Part shown: in pieces, positions 9,186 through 18,209 of the stretch
How positions within the stretch are numbered: the first letter of the stretch is position 1
Layout of the letters: every line of letters begins with the position of its first letter
DNA from: JBJMHZ01 sp045807125
Lineage (GTDB): Bacteria; Actinomycetota; Actinomycetes; JAWWOL01
DNA length: 64,000 nt
Assembly: GCA_045807125.1 (NCBI GenBank)
Contig: JBJMHZ010000013.1
Span: forward strand, 1 to 64,000
Direction: 5' to 3'
The notes under the pieces: model-generated
Told to the model about the DNA's origin: nothing
The model's input: only the letters and a program-made list of their open reading frames with translations
The model's database searches: none
Position numbers and translations under genes: made by a program

Positions 9186-10013
9186 CTACGTGGTGGCGTG
9201 CGGCCCGTCGCCCTGGTCGCCGCCCGGCCCGGCGGTGTCCGCGCCTGTCTCGCCTGTCTCGCCTGTCGTGCCTGTCGTGCCAGCAGCCGCGTCGCCGCCC
9301 GCCCCGTTGACCCCGGCCATCGCGTCGCCGTCGAACAGCCGCTGGAGCTGGCCGCCGACGAGGCGCTTGAACTTGCGCTGCGGGCGGTTGCGGTCGAGGA
9401 CGGCGACCTCGAGCTGGGCAGGGGTGAGCTGGCGGCCGTCGCCGTCGGCGGTCGACAGCGCCCGGACGGCCAGCGCGAGCGCGTCGGTCAGCACCATGCC
9501 CTCGTGGTGCCCGTCGCGCAGCGTGGTCGCGATCTGCTCGGACTGGCCGCCCATCGCCACGAAGCCGCGCTCGTCGTTGACCGAGCCGTCGTAGGTCAGC
9601 CGGTACATCTGGTCGTCCGCGGGGCTGTCGCTCACCTCGGCGACGATGATCTCGACCTCGTACGGCTTGGACTCCTGGGTGAAGATCGTGCCGAGGGTCT
9701 GGGCGTAGGCGTTGGCCAGTCCCCTGCCGGTCACGTCGCGGCGGTCGTAGGAGTAGCCGCGCAGGTCGGCCAGCCGCACCCCGGCAACGCGCAGGTTCTC
9801 GAACTCGTTGTACTTGCCGACTGCGGCGAAGGCGATCCGGTCGTAGATCTCGCTGATCTTGTGCAGCGCGCTGGACGGGTTCTCGGCGACCATCAGGATG
9901 CCGTCGGCGTAGGTGAGCGCGACCACGCTGCGCCCGCGGGCGATGCCCTTGCGGGCGTAGTCGGCCCGGTCCTTCATCAACTGCTCTGGCGAGACGTAGA
10001 ACGGCATCGCCAC
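9186..10013 (-). CDS. prcA: 20S proteasome alpha subunit PrcA
   Basis: A 275-residue proteasome alpha subunit beginning MAMPFYVSPEQLMKDRADYA; the YVSPEQ N-terminal H0 helix is characteristic and gates the core particle. It forms the outer heptameric rings around the PrcB rings. The fold is standard up to about residue 235. Beyond that is a low-complexity tail made of Gly, Thr, Glu and Ala, partly encoded by a 9-nt tandem repeat (9242-9277). prcB lies 48 bases upstream and is probably co-transcribed. Confidence 0.97.
   Translation of the reverse strand: MAMPFYVSPEQLMKDRADYARKGIARGRSVVALTYADGILMVAENPSSALHKISEIYDRIAFAAVGKYNEFENLRVAGVRLADLRGYSYDRRDVTGRGLANAYAQTLGTIFTQESKPYEVEIIVAEVSDSPADDQMYRLTYDGSVNDERGFVAMGGQSEQIATTLRDGHHEGMVLTDALALAVRALSTADGDGRQLTPAQLEVAVLDRNRPQRKFKRLVGGQLQRLFDGDAMAGVNGAGGDAAAGTTGTTGETGETGADTAGPGGDQGDGPHATT
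9242..9277. repeat. Four tandem 9-nt units inside prcA
   Basis: Four consecutive copies of a 9-base unit (cgcctgtct, cgcctgtct, cgcctgtcg, tgcctgtcg) lie in the 3' end of prcA. They keep the reading frame and encode the Gly-Glu-Thr/Gly-Thr-Thr repeats of the PrcA tail. Replication slippage here would change tail length by three residues per unit. Confidence 0.9.
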
Positions 10014-10061
10014 GGGGTCGCTCCTGTCGTCGAGGCTGGTGGGGCCGGGCTGGGGCCGGGA

Positions 10062-10919
10062 CTAGCTGGCGGGCTCGGTGCGCAGCGGCGCCTGCGGCCC
10101 GTCCGGGCTCGACATCCGGCCGCCGATGACGGACTCGACGAAGCCGGTGACCTCGGCGTCGGTCAGCCGGTGGAAGCCCTCCTCGGTGACCACGACGATG
10201 ACCGGGTAGATGCGCCGGGTGACGTCGGGGCCGCCGGTCGCCGAGTCGTCGTCGGCGGCGTCGTAGAGCGCCTGCACGGTGGCCAGCACCGCGTCGTCGC
10301 GGTCGAAGTCCTCGCGGTAGAGCTTCTTGAGCGCCCCCCTGGCGAACATCGAGCCGGAGCCGACCGAGTGATAGGAGTCCTGCTCGTAGCGGCCGCCGGT
10401 GACGTCGTAGGTGAAGATGCGGCCGCGCCCCTCGTCGAGGTCGTAGCCCGCGAACAGCGGTACGACGGCCAGGCCCTGCATCGCCATGCCGAGGTTGCCC
10501 CTGATCATGGTCGACAGGCGGTTGGCCTTGCCGTCGAGGGAGAGGGTCATCCCCTCGAGCTTCTCGTAGTGCTCGAGCTCGACCTGGAACAGCCGGACGA
10601 TCTCGAGGGCCACCCCTGCGGTGCCCGCGATGCCGACGCAGGAGAACTCGTCGGCCGGGAACACCTTCTCCATGTCGCGCTGGGCGATCACGTTGCCGAC
10701 CGTCGCGCGCCGGTCGCCGGCCATGACGACGCCGCCATCGAAGGTCGCCGCGACGATGGTGGTGCCGTGCGGCGCATCGGTCACCGGCGCCGGCAGCGGC
10801 GGGCGGCGGCCGGGCACCAGCTCCGGCGCGGCGGTGGACAGGAAGTCGGTGAAGGAGGAGCTGCCCGGCGTCATGAAGACGGCGGGCAACCGGCCCGAGA
10901 CCCCGAGCTGGTCAGGCAT
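10062..10919 (-). CDS. prcB: 20S proteasome beta subunit PrcB (with propeptide)
   Basis: A 285-residue precursor. The catalytic N-terminal threonine follows a Gly in PHG-TTIVAATF, which places Thr53 as the nucleophile after autocatalytic removal of a 52-residue propeptide. The downstream GDRRAT segment carries the conserved Asp17/Arg19-type residues and a Lys follows in MEKVF, completing the active-site pattern. PrcB forms the inner two rings of the core particle. It starts six bases after the pup stop, so pup-prcB are tightly linked, the standard order in actinobacteria. Confidence 0.97.
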   Translation of the reverse strand: MPDQLGVSGRLPAVFMTPGSSSFTDFLSTAAPELVPGRRPPLPAPVTDAPHGTTIVAATFDGGVVMAGDRRATVGNVIAQRDMEKVFPADEFSCVGIAGTAGVALEIVRLFQVELEHYEKLEGMTLSLDGKANRLSTMIRGNLGMAMQGLAVVPLFAGYDLDEGRGRIFTYDVTGGRYEQDSYHSVGSGSMFARGALKKLYREDFDRDDAVLATVQALYDAADDDSATGGPDVTRRIYPVIVVVTEEGFHRLTDAEVTGFVESVIGGRMSSPDGPQAPLRTEPAS

Positions 10920-10925
10920 GGCGGC

Positions 10926-11138
10926 TCACTCGCCGCCCTTCTGCACGTAGGACTTCACGAACTCCTCGGCGTTCTCCTCGAGGACGTTGTCGATCTCGTC
11001 CAGCAGCGAGTCGACGTCCTCCGAGAGCTTCTCGTGCCGCTCCTGCACGTCACCGGCCGGAGCGGTCTCGACCGCCTCGTCGGCCTCCTCGGTCTGGCGG
11101 GTGGCGCGCTTCTGCCCGCCCTCGTCCCTCGTGGCCAT
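10926..11138 (-). CDS. pup: Prokaryotic ubiquitin-like protein Pup (ends in Gly-Gly-Glu)
   Basis: A 70-residue, highly charged and largely disordered protein ending KGGE followed by the stop. The helix-forming segment around residues 38-60 (LLDEIDNVLEENAEEFVKSY) is the part that pairs with the coiled coil of Mpa/ARC. Because the last residue is already Glu, it can be ligated by PafA directly, without the deamidation by Dop that Pup proteins ending in Gln require. Classical order dop-pup-prcB-prcA. Confidence 0.97.
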   Translation of the reverse strand: MATRDEGGQKRATRQTEEADEAVETAPAGDVQERHEKLSEDVDSLLDEIDNVLEENAEEFVKSYVQKGGE

Positions 11139-11236
11139 CGCCGCCTCCTAGGCTCGTGATCCCCCCCACAGGTCTGACCCTATCCCGACCGAGCGGCCTG
11201 ACACCCGGTTGTCCACGATGGTGCGGCACGCGAGGA

Positions 11237-12754
11237 TCAGCGCCCACCCGAGAGCGTCTCGACGAGCTCGAGAGCGGAGTCGCAGGCGTCGATGAGCCGG
11301 CCGACGTGCGCCTTGGTGCCGCGCAGCGGCTCCAAGGTCGGCACCCGCTGGAGCGACTCGCGGCCGACGTCGAAGATGACCGAGTCCCACGACGCGGCAG
11401 CCACCTCGGCGGGGAACTTCGCGAGGCAGCGGCCCCTGAAGTAGGCCCGCGTGTCGTCCGGCGGCGAGGTCATGGCGCGCTCGATGGCGGCGTCGTCGGT
11501 CACCCGCTCCATCCGGCCGCGCGCCACCAGCCGGTTGTAAAGGCCCTTGTCCTGGCGCACGTCGGAGTACTGGAGGTCGACCAGCTGGAGCTTGTGCGCG
11601 TCCCAGTCGAGCCCCTCGCGCACCCGGTAGCCCTCGAGGATCTCGAGCTTCGCGACCCAGTCGAGCTCGCGGTGGCAGAGCATCGGGTCGTCCTCCAGAC
11701 GGGTCAGCACCGACTCCCAGCGACCGAGGACGTCGGTGGTCACCGGGTCGACGTCGGTGCCGTACCGGTCCTCGACGTACTTGCGCGCCTGCTCGAGGAA
11801 CTCCATCTGCAGCTGGACGGCGGTCATCCGCCGCCCGTCGCGCAGCCGCAGCAGGTGGCGGAGCGACGGGTCGTGCGACACCGCGCGCAGCGCGGTCACC
11901 GGCTGCTCCACCGACAGGTCGACCGAGAGGAAGCCGTCCTCGATCATCGCGATGACGAGCGCGGTGGTGCCGAGCTTGAGGTAGGTCGACACCTCGCTCA
12001 TGTTGGCGTCGCCGATGATGACGTGCAGCCGGCGGTACTTCTCGGGATCGGCGTGCGGCTCGTCGCGGGTGTTGATGATGGGCCGCTTGAGGGTCGTCTC
12101 CAGGCCGACCTCGACCTCGAAGAAGTCGGCGCGCTGGCTCACCTGGAAGCCGGCGCCCCTGCCGTCCTGGCCGATGCCGACCCGGCCGGCGCCGACGACC
12201 ACCTGGCGCGAGACGAAGAACGGCGTCAGGTGCCGGACGATCTCGCCGAAGGGGGTCGCCCTCGCCATCAGGTAGTTCTCGTGGCAGCCGTAGCTGACGC
12301 CCTTGTTGTCGGTGTTGTTCTTGTACAGCTGGATGACCGTGCCGGGCGCGCCGCCCGGCGGGTTGGCCGCGCGCCTGGCCGCCTCCGCCATCACCCGCTC
12401 GCCGGCCTTGTCCCACACGACCACGTCGCTCGGGCTCGCGCACTCCGGCGTCGAGTACTCGGGGTGCGCATGGTCGACGTAGAGGCGGGCGCCGTTGGTC
12501 AGGATGACGTTGGCCAGGCCGAGATCGTCGTCGGCGGCCGGGTCGGCCTCGCGGGCCAGCTCGAAGCCGCGCGCGTCGCGCAGCGGGTTCTCCTCCTCGA
12601 AGTCCCACCTGGCCCGCCGGTCGCGCGTCGCCATGCCGACGCTCGCGTAGCCGTTGACGATCTGCGACGACGCGAGCATGTGGTTGGCCGACGGCTGGCC
12701 GGGGACGGAGATGCCGTACTCGGTCTCCGTCCCCATCACCCGGCGCACTGTCAT
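11237..12754 (-). CDS. dop: Dop, depupylase / Pup deamidase
   Basis: The open frame reaches 12802, but the conserved N-terminus MTVRRVMGTETEYGIS begins at the ATG at 12754, which gives 505 residues, the usual Dop length. It shares the carboxylate-amine ligase fold with PafA (HAHPEYSTPECASP; RPIINTRDEPHADPEKYRRL) and has the extra N-terminal loop region that distinguishes Dop. Since Pup here already ends in Glu, its main task should be removing Pup from tagged proteins rather than deamidating it. The gap to pup is 98 bases. Confidence 0.96.
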   Translation of the reverse strand: MTVRRVMGTETEYGISVPGQPSANHMLASSQIVNGYASVGMATRDRRARWDFEEENPLRDARGFELAREADPAADDDLGLANVILTNGARLYVDHAHPEYSTPECASPSDVVVWDKAGERVMAEAARRAANPPGGAPGTVIQLYKNNTDNKGVSYGCHENYLMARATPFGEIVRHLTPFFVSRQVVVGAGRVGIGQDGRGAGFQVSQRADFFEVEVGLETTLKRPIINTRDEPHADPEKYRRLHVIIGDANMSEVSTYLKLGTTALVIAMIEDGFLSVDLSVEQPVTALRAVSHDPSLRHLLRLRDGRRMTAVQLQMEFLEQARKYVEDRYGTDVDPVTTDVLGRWESVLTRLEDDPMLCHRELDWVAKLEILEGYRVREGLDWDAHKLQLVDLQYSDVRQDKGLYNRLVARGRMERVTDDAAIERAMTSPPDDTRAYFRGRCLAKFPAEVAAASWDSVIFDVGRESLQRVPTLEPLRGTKAHVGRLIDACDSALELVETLSGGR

Positions 12755-12881
12755 GCCCTCAGAGTATCCGCCGGGCTCGCCAGCGACCCCTGTCGTGAGC
12801 AAGCCGTCCGGGCGGGTTCAGGTCACGACCAGTGGGGCGGCGGCCCCGGGACCGGCAAGGCGGGAGACGGCGGCCGAGCTC

Positions 12882-14654
12882 CTACAGGTACTGGCCGGTG
12901 TTGGCCACCGTGTCGATCGAGCGCCCGGCCTCGGTGCCCTGCTTGCCGGAGATCAGCGTGCGGATGTAGACGATCCGCTCGCCCTTCTTGCCGGAGATGC
13001 GGGCCCAGTCGTCGGGGTTGGTCGTGTTGGGCAGATCCTCGTTCTCCTTGAACTCGTCGATGCACGCGGCGAGCAGGTGCGCCATGCGCAGCCCCTTGTT
13101 GCCGGTCTCGAGGAGCTCCTTGATGGCCATCTTCTTGGCGCGGTCGACGATGTTCTGGATCATGGCGCCGGAGTTGAAGTCCTTGAAGTACAGGACCTCC
13201 TTGTCGCCGTTGGCGTAGGTCACCTCGAGGAAGCGGTTGTCCTCGCTCTCGGTGTACATCCGCTCGACGACCCGTTGGATCATCGCGGCGCAGACCGCAT
13301 CGCGGTTGCCGCCGTGCTCGCCGAGGTCCTCGGCGGCGAGCGGCAGGTCGGGGGTGATGTACTTCGAGAAGATGTCCTTGGCCGCCTCGGCGTCGGGGCG
13401 CTCGATCTTGATCTTCACGTCGAGCCGGCCCGGCCGCAGGATCGCCGGGTCGATCATGTCCTCGCGATTCGACGCGCCGATGACGATGACGTTCTCGAGG
13501 CCCTCGACGCCGTCGATCTCCGACAGCAGCTGCGGGACGATCGTGTTCTCCACGTCGCTGGACACGCCCGACCCGCGGGTGCGGAAGATCGAGTCCATCT
13601 CGTCGAAGAACACGATGACCGGCACGCCCTCCGAGGCCTTCTCCCTCGCCCGCTGGAAGACGAGTCGGATCTGCCGCTCGGTCTCGCCGACGTACTTGTT
13701 CAGCAGCTCGGGGCCCTTGATGTTGAGGAAGTACGAGCGACCCTCCGTGCTGCCGCCGCCACGCTCGGCCGCCTTCTTCGCGAGCGAGTTGGCGACCGCC
13801 TTGGCGATCAGCGTCTTTCCGCAGCCGGGCGGGCCGTAGAGCAGGATGCCCTTCGGCGGCTTGAGCTTGTGCTCGGCGAACAGGTCCTTGTGCAGGAACG
13901 GCAGCTCGACCGCGTCGCGGATCGCCTCGATCTGGCCGGCGAGGCCGCCGATCTGCTGGTAGTCGATGTCGGGCACCTCTTCGAGGACGAGCTCCTCGAC
14001 CTCGGACTTGGGGATCCGCTCGTACGCCCAGCCGCTGCGGGGCTCCAGCAGCAGCGAGTCGCCGGCGCGCAGCGGGCCGGTCAGCAGCGGCGCGGCGAGC
14101 ATGACGACCTTCTCGTCGTCGGTGTGGCCGATGACGAGCGCGCGGTCGCCGCCCTCCAGCACCTCCTTCAGCAGGACGACCTCGCCCTGCCGCTCGAAGG
14201 CGCGCGTGGCGACGACGTTCATCGCCTCGTTGAGCATGACCTCCTGGCCGCGCCGGAGCTCGTCCACCTCGATGGCGGGGCTCACGGTGACCCGCAGCTT
14301 GCGGCCGCCGGTGAAGATGTCGATCGTGCCGTCGTCATGGCCCTCGAGGAAGACGCCGTAGCCGGACGGCGGCTGGGCGAGCCGGTCGATCTCCTCCTTC
14401 AGCGCGACGACCTGGTCGCGCGCCTCGCGGAGGGTGCCGACCAGCCGCTCGTTCTGGCCGAGGACGTTGGAGAGGTTGGCCTGCGCCTCGGCGAGCCGCT
14501 CCTCCAGCACCCTGACGGCGCGCGGCGAGTCGGCGAGCTTGCGGCGAAGCATCGCGACCTCCTCCTCCAGGAACGACACCTGGGTGGTGAGGTCGTGAAC
14601 CTCCTTCTCGTACTGAGCGGCGCGCGCCTCGGCGTCGTCTCGTTGACCAGACAC
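12882..14654 (-). CDS. arc: Proteasome-activating AAA ATPase ARC/Mpa
   Basis: A 590-residue protein with an N-terminal coiled coil (about 1-90) that binds Pup, an OB-fold region (about 95-240) and an AAA domain with Walker A GPPGCGKT and Walker B VIVFFDEMDSIF. It ends GQYL, the C-terminal motif that docks into the proteasome alpha ring. As a hexamer it unfolds pupylated proteins and threads them into the core. It starts with GTG and is divergent from the ferredoxin gene, with 244 bases between, where promoters for both directions must lie. Confidence 0.97.
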   Translation of the reverse strand: MSGQRDDAEARAAQYEKEVHDLTTQVSFLEEEVAMLRRKLADSPRAVRVLEERLAEAQANLSNVLGQNERLVGTLREARDQVVALKEEIDRLAQPPSGYGVFLEGHDDGTIDIFTGGRKLRVTVSPAIEVDELRRGQEVMLNEAMNVVATRAFERQGEVVLLKEVLEGGDRALVIGHTDDEKVVMLAAPLLTGPLRAGDSLLLEPRSGWAYERIPKSEVEELVLEEVPDIDYQQIGGLAGQIEAIRDAVELPFLHKDLFAEHKLKPPKGILLYGPPGCGKTLIAKAVANSLAKKAAERGGGSTEGRSYFLNIKGPELLNKYVGETERQIRLVFQRAREKASEGVPVIVFFDEMDSIFRTRGSGVSSDVENTIVPQLLSEIDGVEGLENVIVIGASNREDMIDPAILRPGRLDVKIKIERPDAEAAKDIFSKYITPDLPLAAEDLGEHGGNRDAVCAAMIQRVVERMYTESEDNRFLEVTYANGDKEVLYFKDFNSGAMIQNIVDRAKKMAIKELLETGNKGLRMAHLLAACIDEFKENEDLPNTTNPDDWARISGKKGERIVYIRTLISGKQGTEAGRSIDTVANTGQYL

Positions 14655-14898
14655 GTGCCACCACCTCTCGGGAAGTCCCGGACTGCTGTCAGCCTACCGT
14701 CGGGGAGGGTCCGTCGAACCACTTGTCTCACGTCGCGGTAGTCGGCCGTGTCGCGTCGCGTGACCGTGCCGGAACGGGTCCCTCTCGCCGATTGCCCACC
14801 TGTCGCTGCGCACTTGTTATCGTCGTCGAAGGGCGCGAGTGGAGCCACTCGCGCGGGTGATGCGGAATCCGGTCTGATCGGGCTAGTCGAGGGCGGAC

Positions 14899-15219
14899 GT
14901 GACGGACGTGGCCGGGCGGGCGACGCGGTCCCAGGAGGGCGCGGACGAGGCCCTCGAGGTCTGGGTCGACCAAGACCTGTGCACCGGTGACGGGCTCTGC
15001 GTCCAGTACGCCCGCGCCGTCTTCGAGATGGATCTCGACGGCCTCGCCTACGTCAAGGACGCGCGGGGCGAGCTGCTCACCGGCCCCGGCTCCCGCACCG
15101 GCGTGCCCGCCGACCTGCGGCTCGAGGTGATCGACTCGGCGCGGGAGTGCCCCGGCGCCTGCATCCACGTGGTGCGCAGCGCCGACGGCGCGGAGATCGC
15201 CGGGCCCGACGCTCCTTAG
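14899..15219 (+). CDS. Small single-cluster ferredoxin
   Basis: A 106-residue acidic protein starting at GTG 14899 after a G-rich ribosome-binding site. Cluster ligands are visible as CTGDGLC (an Asp at the position often filled by a second Cys or His) and CPGAC. The pattern fits a [3Fe-4S] ferredoxin, or a [4Fe-4S] cluster with an Asp ligand, of the kind used as P450 redox partners. A ferredoxin at this site, divergent from arc, is conserved in many actinobacteria; its partner is not known. It might also supply electrons to the P450 at 51843-53072, but that is speculation. Confidence 0.9.
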   Translation: MTDVAGRATRSQEGADEALEVWVDQDLCTGDGLCVQYARAVFEMDLDGLAYVKDARGELLTGPGSRTGVPADLRLEVIDSARECPGACIHVVRSADGAEIAGPDAP

Positions 15220-15250
15220 CCGGCCCGTAGCCGGCTCGTCTGCCGGTCCC

Positions 15251-16207
15251 TCAGGGCAGCTCGCGGCGCCGCCCCGCGGGCGCCTCGTCGTCGAGCTGCT
15301 CCTCCTGGGCTCCCTTGGCCGGCCGGCGCCGCCGCAGCGGCGGCGGGACTCCCGGCGCGAGCCGGCGCGTGGTCACCAGGAAGCCGGTGTGGCCGATCAT
15401 GCGGTGGTCGGGGCGGACGGCGAGGCCCTCGACGTGCCAGGTCCGCACCAGCGACTCCCACGCCTCCGGCTCGGTGAACGCGCCGTGCCCGCGCACCGCC
15501 TCGACGAGGCGGGACAGCTGCGTCGTCGTCGCGACGTAGCAGCAGAGCACCCCGCCGGGCACGAGGCTTCCGGACACCACCTCGAGGCAGTCCCAGGGGG
15601 CGAGCATGTCGAGCACGACCCGGTCGGCCTCGCCCTCCGCGGAGCCGGCGGGCCGGTCTGGGCCAGCCGGACCGGCCAGGTCGCCCACGACCAGCCGCCA
15701 GGCCGGGTGCGGCCCGCCGAAGAACCGCTCCACGTTGTCCTGCGCGATCGCGGCGAAGTCCGGGCGCCGCTCGTAGCTGACGAGCGAGCCGCGGTCGCCG
15801 ACGGCGCGCAGCAGCGAGCAGGCGAGGGCGCCGGAGCCGACGCCGGCCTCGATCACCCGCGCGCCGGGGAAGATGTCGGCCATCACGACGATCTGGCCGG
15901 CGTCCTTGGGGTAGACGACGGCGGCGCCCCGCGGCATCGACAGGACGTAGTCGGCCAGCAGCGGGCGCAGGGCGAGGTAGGTGGTGCCGCCGGACGTGGT
16001 GACGACGCTGCCCTCGGGGCCGCCGATCAGGGCGTCGTGGTCGAAGGCGCCGCGATGGGTGTGGAACTGCTTGCCCGGCTCGAGGGTGAACGTGTGGTGG
16101 CGGCCCTTGGCGTCGGTGAGCTGCACCTGGTCGCCGGGGCGGAAGGGGCCGCGCCGGCGGGCGGCCCCGGTGGGCTCGCCGGTGGGCTCGCTGGTCGCCT
16201 CCGTCAT
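15251..16207 (-). CDS. trmI: tRNA (adenine-N1)-methyltransferase TrmI
   Basis: The open frame extends to 16378, but the family N-terminus, with the FRPGDQVQL strand, follows the ATG at 16207, giving 318 residues. Rossmann-type SAM binding is seen in VIEAGVGSGALACSL and the catalytic aspartate in VVLDMLAPWDC. It makes m1A58 in tRNA, a widespread modification in actinobacteria. It usually lies just upstream of arc-dop-pup, as here, apart from the ferredoxin gene on the other strand. The C-terminal tail is charged and variable. Confidence 0.93.
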   Translation of the reverse strand: MTEATSEPTGEPTGAARRRGPFRPGDQVQLTDAKGRHHTFTLEPGKQFHTHRGAFDHDALIGGPEGSVVTTSGGTTYLALRPLLADYVLSMPRGAAVVYPKDAGQIVVMADIFPGARVIEAGVGSGALACSLLRAVGDRGSLVSYERRPDFAAIAQDNVERFFGGPHPAWRLVVGDLAGPAGPDRPAGSAEGEADRVVLDMLAPWDCLEVVSGSLVPGGVLCCYVATTTQLSRLVEAVRGHGAFTEPEAWESLVRTWHVEGLAVRPDHRMIGHTGFLVTTRRLAPGVPPPLRRRRPAKGAQEEQLDDEAPAGRRRELP

Positions 16208-16305
16208 GGCGGCCACCCTAGGAGATGCCGGCGGAGCGCGTCGGCGCAGGTGGGCGGTCACGGCGCTGAGCTGCCGCGGTCGCCAGCGGCCAGCGGTGCG
16301 CGTCC

Positions 16306-16668
16306 TCAGTCGCCCGCCAGCGCGGCGCGGATGCCGCGCCAGGGATCGTTCGCCTGCCCGAGCGCGGCGTCCACGCAACCGCCCATGAAGGCGACCACCT
16401 CATCGGTGCCCGGGTAGCCCGTTGGCCCCGGGCCCCTGTACTGGGTGGGGTAGGCGGTCCGGTCCGCGGCGTCGCAACCTGACTGCCAGTCGCGGCCGAT
16501 GAGGGCGTGGCCCTTCGCGTACCCGGCGCGGTAGTCGTCGAACAGGTCGACCCGGACGTGACGCGCGACGGCCACCGCCGTCCCCGTAGCGGCCAGGACG
16601 AGCGCGGGCACCGCTACGGCCAACGCGCGCCTCGCCCGTCGAGCCGAGGGCCAACGAAGCTCGCGCAC
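16306..16668 (-). CDS. Small membrane-anchored or secreted hypothetical protein
   Basis: A 120-residue protein with an Arg-rich N-terminus followed by one hydrophobic segment (about 15-35, ALAVAVPALVLAATGTAVAV), so it is either anchored in the membrane or secreted. The exported part has two Cys residues (in DWQSGCDAAD and MGGCVDAALG) that could form a disulfide. No family is recognised. The GTG start has no convincing ribosome-binding site, and the neighbouring trmI and protease genes give no clue to function. Confidence 0.55.
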   Translation of the reverse strand: MRELRWPSARRARRALAVAVPALVLAATGTAVAVARHVRVDLFDDYRAGYAKGHALIGRDWQSGCDAADRTAYPTQYRGPGPTGYPGTDEVVAFMGGCVDAALGQANDPWRGIRAALAGD

Positions 16669-16781
16669 CGGCGAAGCATCGCACGTGGCGCGATCATGCG
16701 GCTACTGCTCCTCGCCGCGGGGCCGGAGCCCCGCCGTGCGGTTCGCCGACAGCCGCGCCGAGCCCTCCCGGCTGGCACGGA

Positions 16782-18041
16782 TCACGGACGGCGGGCCCGC
16801 GCCGCCTGCCCTTGCGCGCGCTCGGCCGACCCGTCCAGCACGGCCGCGACGTCGGAGGTGGCCAGCACCCCGACGACCTCGCCGGTGCCGTCCACGACGA
16901 CGTACTCCGAGGCCGGATGGCTGCGCAGCGCCTCGAGCAGGGTCTCGCCGGTCGTGTCGACGTGCAGGATGAGCGACGGCTCGATGTGCCTCGCGACCTG
17001 CGAGACGGCCATCCACGGCTGGCGATCTGGAGGGGTCGCGATGACGGCCTGCTCGCTGACCACGCCGTCCGGCCGGCCGGTGGCGTCGACCGTGACCAGC
17101 GCCCGCGCGCCCGACTCGCGGGCCCGCCGCACCGCCTCGGCGAGCGGGAGGTCGTACGCGACGGCGAGCGCCCGCCGCAGCAGCTGGCGCACCCGCACCA
17201 ACGGCAGCCGGCGGCGGACCTCCGCGGTGCGCAGCTCCATGGTCGCGCCGCCCCAGACCCACATGGCGATGAAGAACGCCCAGACGACGTCGAGGTCGAT
17301 GCCGTTGGCGGCCGACGGGTTGCCGGTCACCGCGTGCCGCAGGACGGGGAAGAAGGCGATGCCGACCGCGACGAACCTGCCCCCGAAGGCGGCGGCGACC
17401 GTCGCGCGGTGCCGGTCGCCGACCGCCCGCCAGACCGCCGAGTGCAGCACCCGGCCGCCGTCCAGTGGCAGGCCCGGCAGCAGGTTGAGCACGCCGATCA
17501 GCCCGTTGACCAGGCCGAAGACGGCCGCGTAGCGGGCGGCGTTGCCGTGAAGCGCCGGCATGGCGGCGAGCCCGGCACCGGCGAGGAGCAGCGACGTCAA
17601 GGGACCCGCGACCGCGATGAGGTACTCCCTGACCGGCGTCTCCGGGTCGCGCGCGATCTCGGAGACCCCGCCGAGGAGGTGGATCACGATCCGGCGCACC
17701 GGCAGCCCGAGGAGGCGGGCGGTCAGCGCATGGCTCGCCTCGTGCAGGAAGATCGACAGCGCGATGAGGACGGCCATCCCGAACGACAGCAGGTACGCGA
17801 CCGGCCCCGGGGTGGCGTCGGGCCCGCCGTCGAACAGGTCGGCGTAGAGCAGCGTGATGAACACGGTCGGCACCAGCCACGACGGCGAGACGTAGATCGG
17901 GACGTCGTAGAGCCGCCCCACGTAGATGCCAGGGCCGCGCTGCCGCGGGGCCTGCTGCCCGCCCTGGGGCGATCCGGTCGGCCCGGTCGGCCTGCTCGGC
18001 CCGGTCGGCATGCTCGGACGCTCGCCGTCGTCGGCGCTCAC
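16782..18041 (-). CDS. Site-2-type (M50B) membrane metalloprotease with CBS domains
   Basis: A 419-residue polytopic protein. The zinc-binding motif HEASH lies in a membrane helix (LSIFLHEASHALTARLL), and the third ligand is in NLLPGLPLDGGRVLH. The C-terminal 130 residues hold a pair of CBS motifs (VVSEQAVI and LLEALRSHPASEYVVVDGTG) that may bind adenine nucleotides and regulate the protease. The N-terminal 40 residues are Pro/Gly-rich and probably cytosolic. Substrate unknown; homologues cleave anti-sigma factors within the membrane. Confidence 0.88.
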   Translation of the reverse strand: MSADDGERPSMPTGPSRPTGPTGSPQGGQQAPRQRGPGIYVGRLYDVPIYVSPSWLVPTVFITLLYADLFDGGPDATPGPVAYLLSFGMAVLIALSIFLHEASHALTARLLGLPVRRIVIHLLGGVSEIARDPETPVREYLIAVAGPLTSLLLAGAGLAAMPALHGNAARYAAVFGLVNGLIGVLNLLPGLPLDGGRVLHSAVWRAVGDRHRATVAAAFGGRFVAVGIAFFPVLRHAVTGNPSAANGIDLDVVWAFFIAMWVWGGATMELRTAEVRRRLPLVRVRQLLRRALAVAYDLPLAEAVRRARESGARALVTVDATGRPDGVVSEQAVIATPPDRQPWMAVSQVARHIEPSLILHVDTTGETLLEALRSHPASEYVVVDGTGEVVGVLATSDVAAVLDGSAERAQGQAARARRP

Positions 18042-18209
18042 CTGCTCATCGTACGGCCGGGCCGACCGGGCGGGGGGCGCTCGCGACGCCGCTCCCGCGC
18101 CTGGCCGAGCGCTGATCGGGGCGCCTGCCGAGCGCTCGTCGGGGCGCCGCCGCCCCAGGATCGGCGTTGCGGGGCAGAAACCGTCGGAGGACTCGCCTAT
18201 GGTTCAGCC

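Noticed and set aside
9242..9285. Short tandem repeats as a CRISPR array
   Set aside because: Units are nine bases without spacers and lie in frame within prcA.
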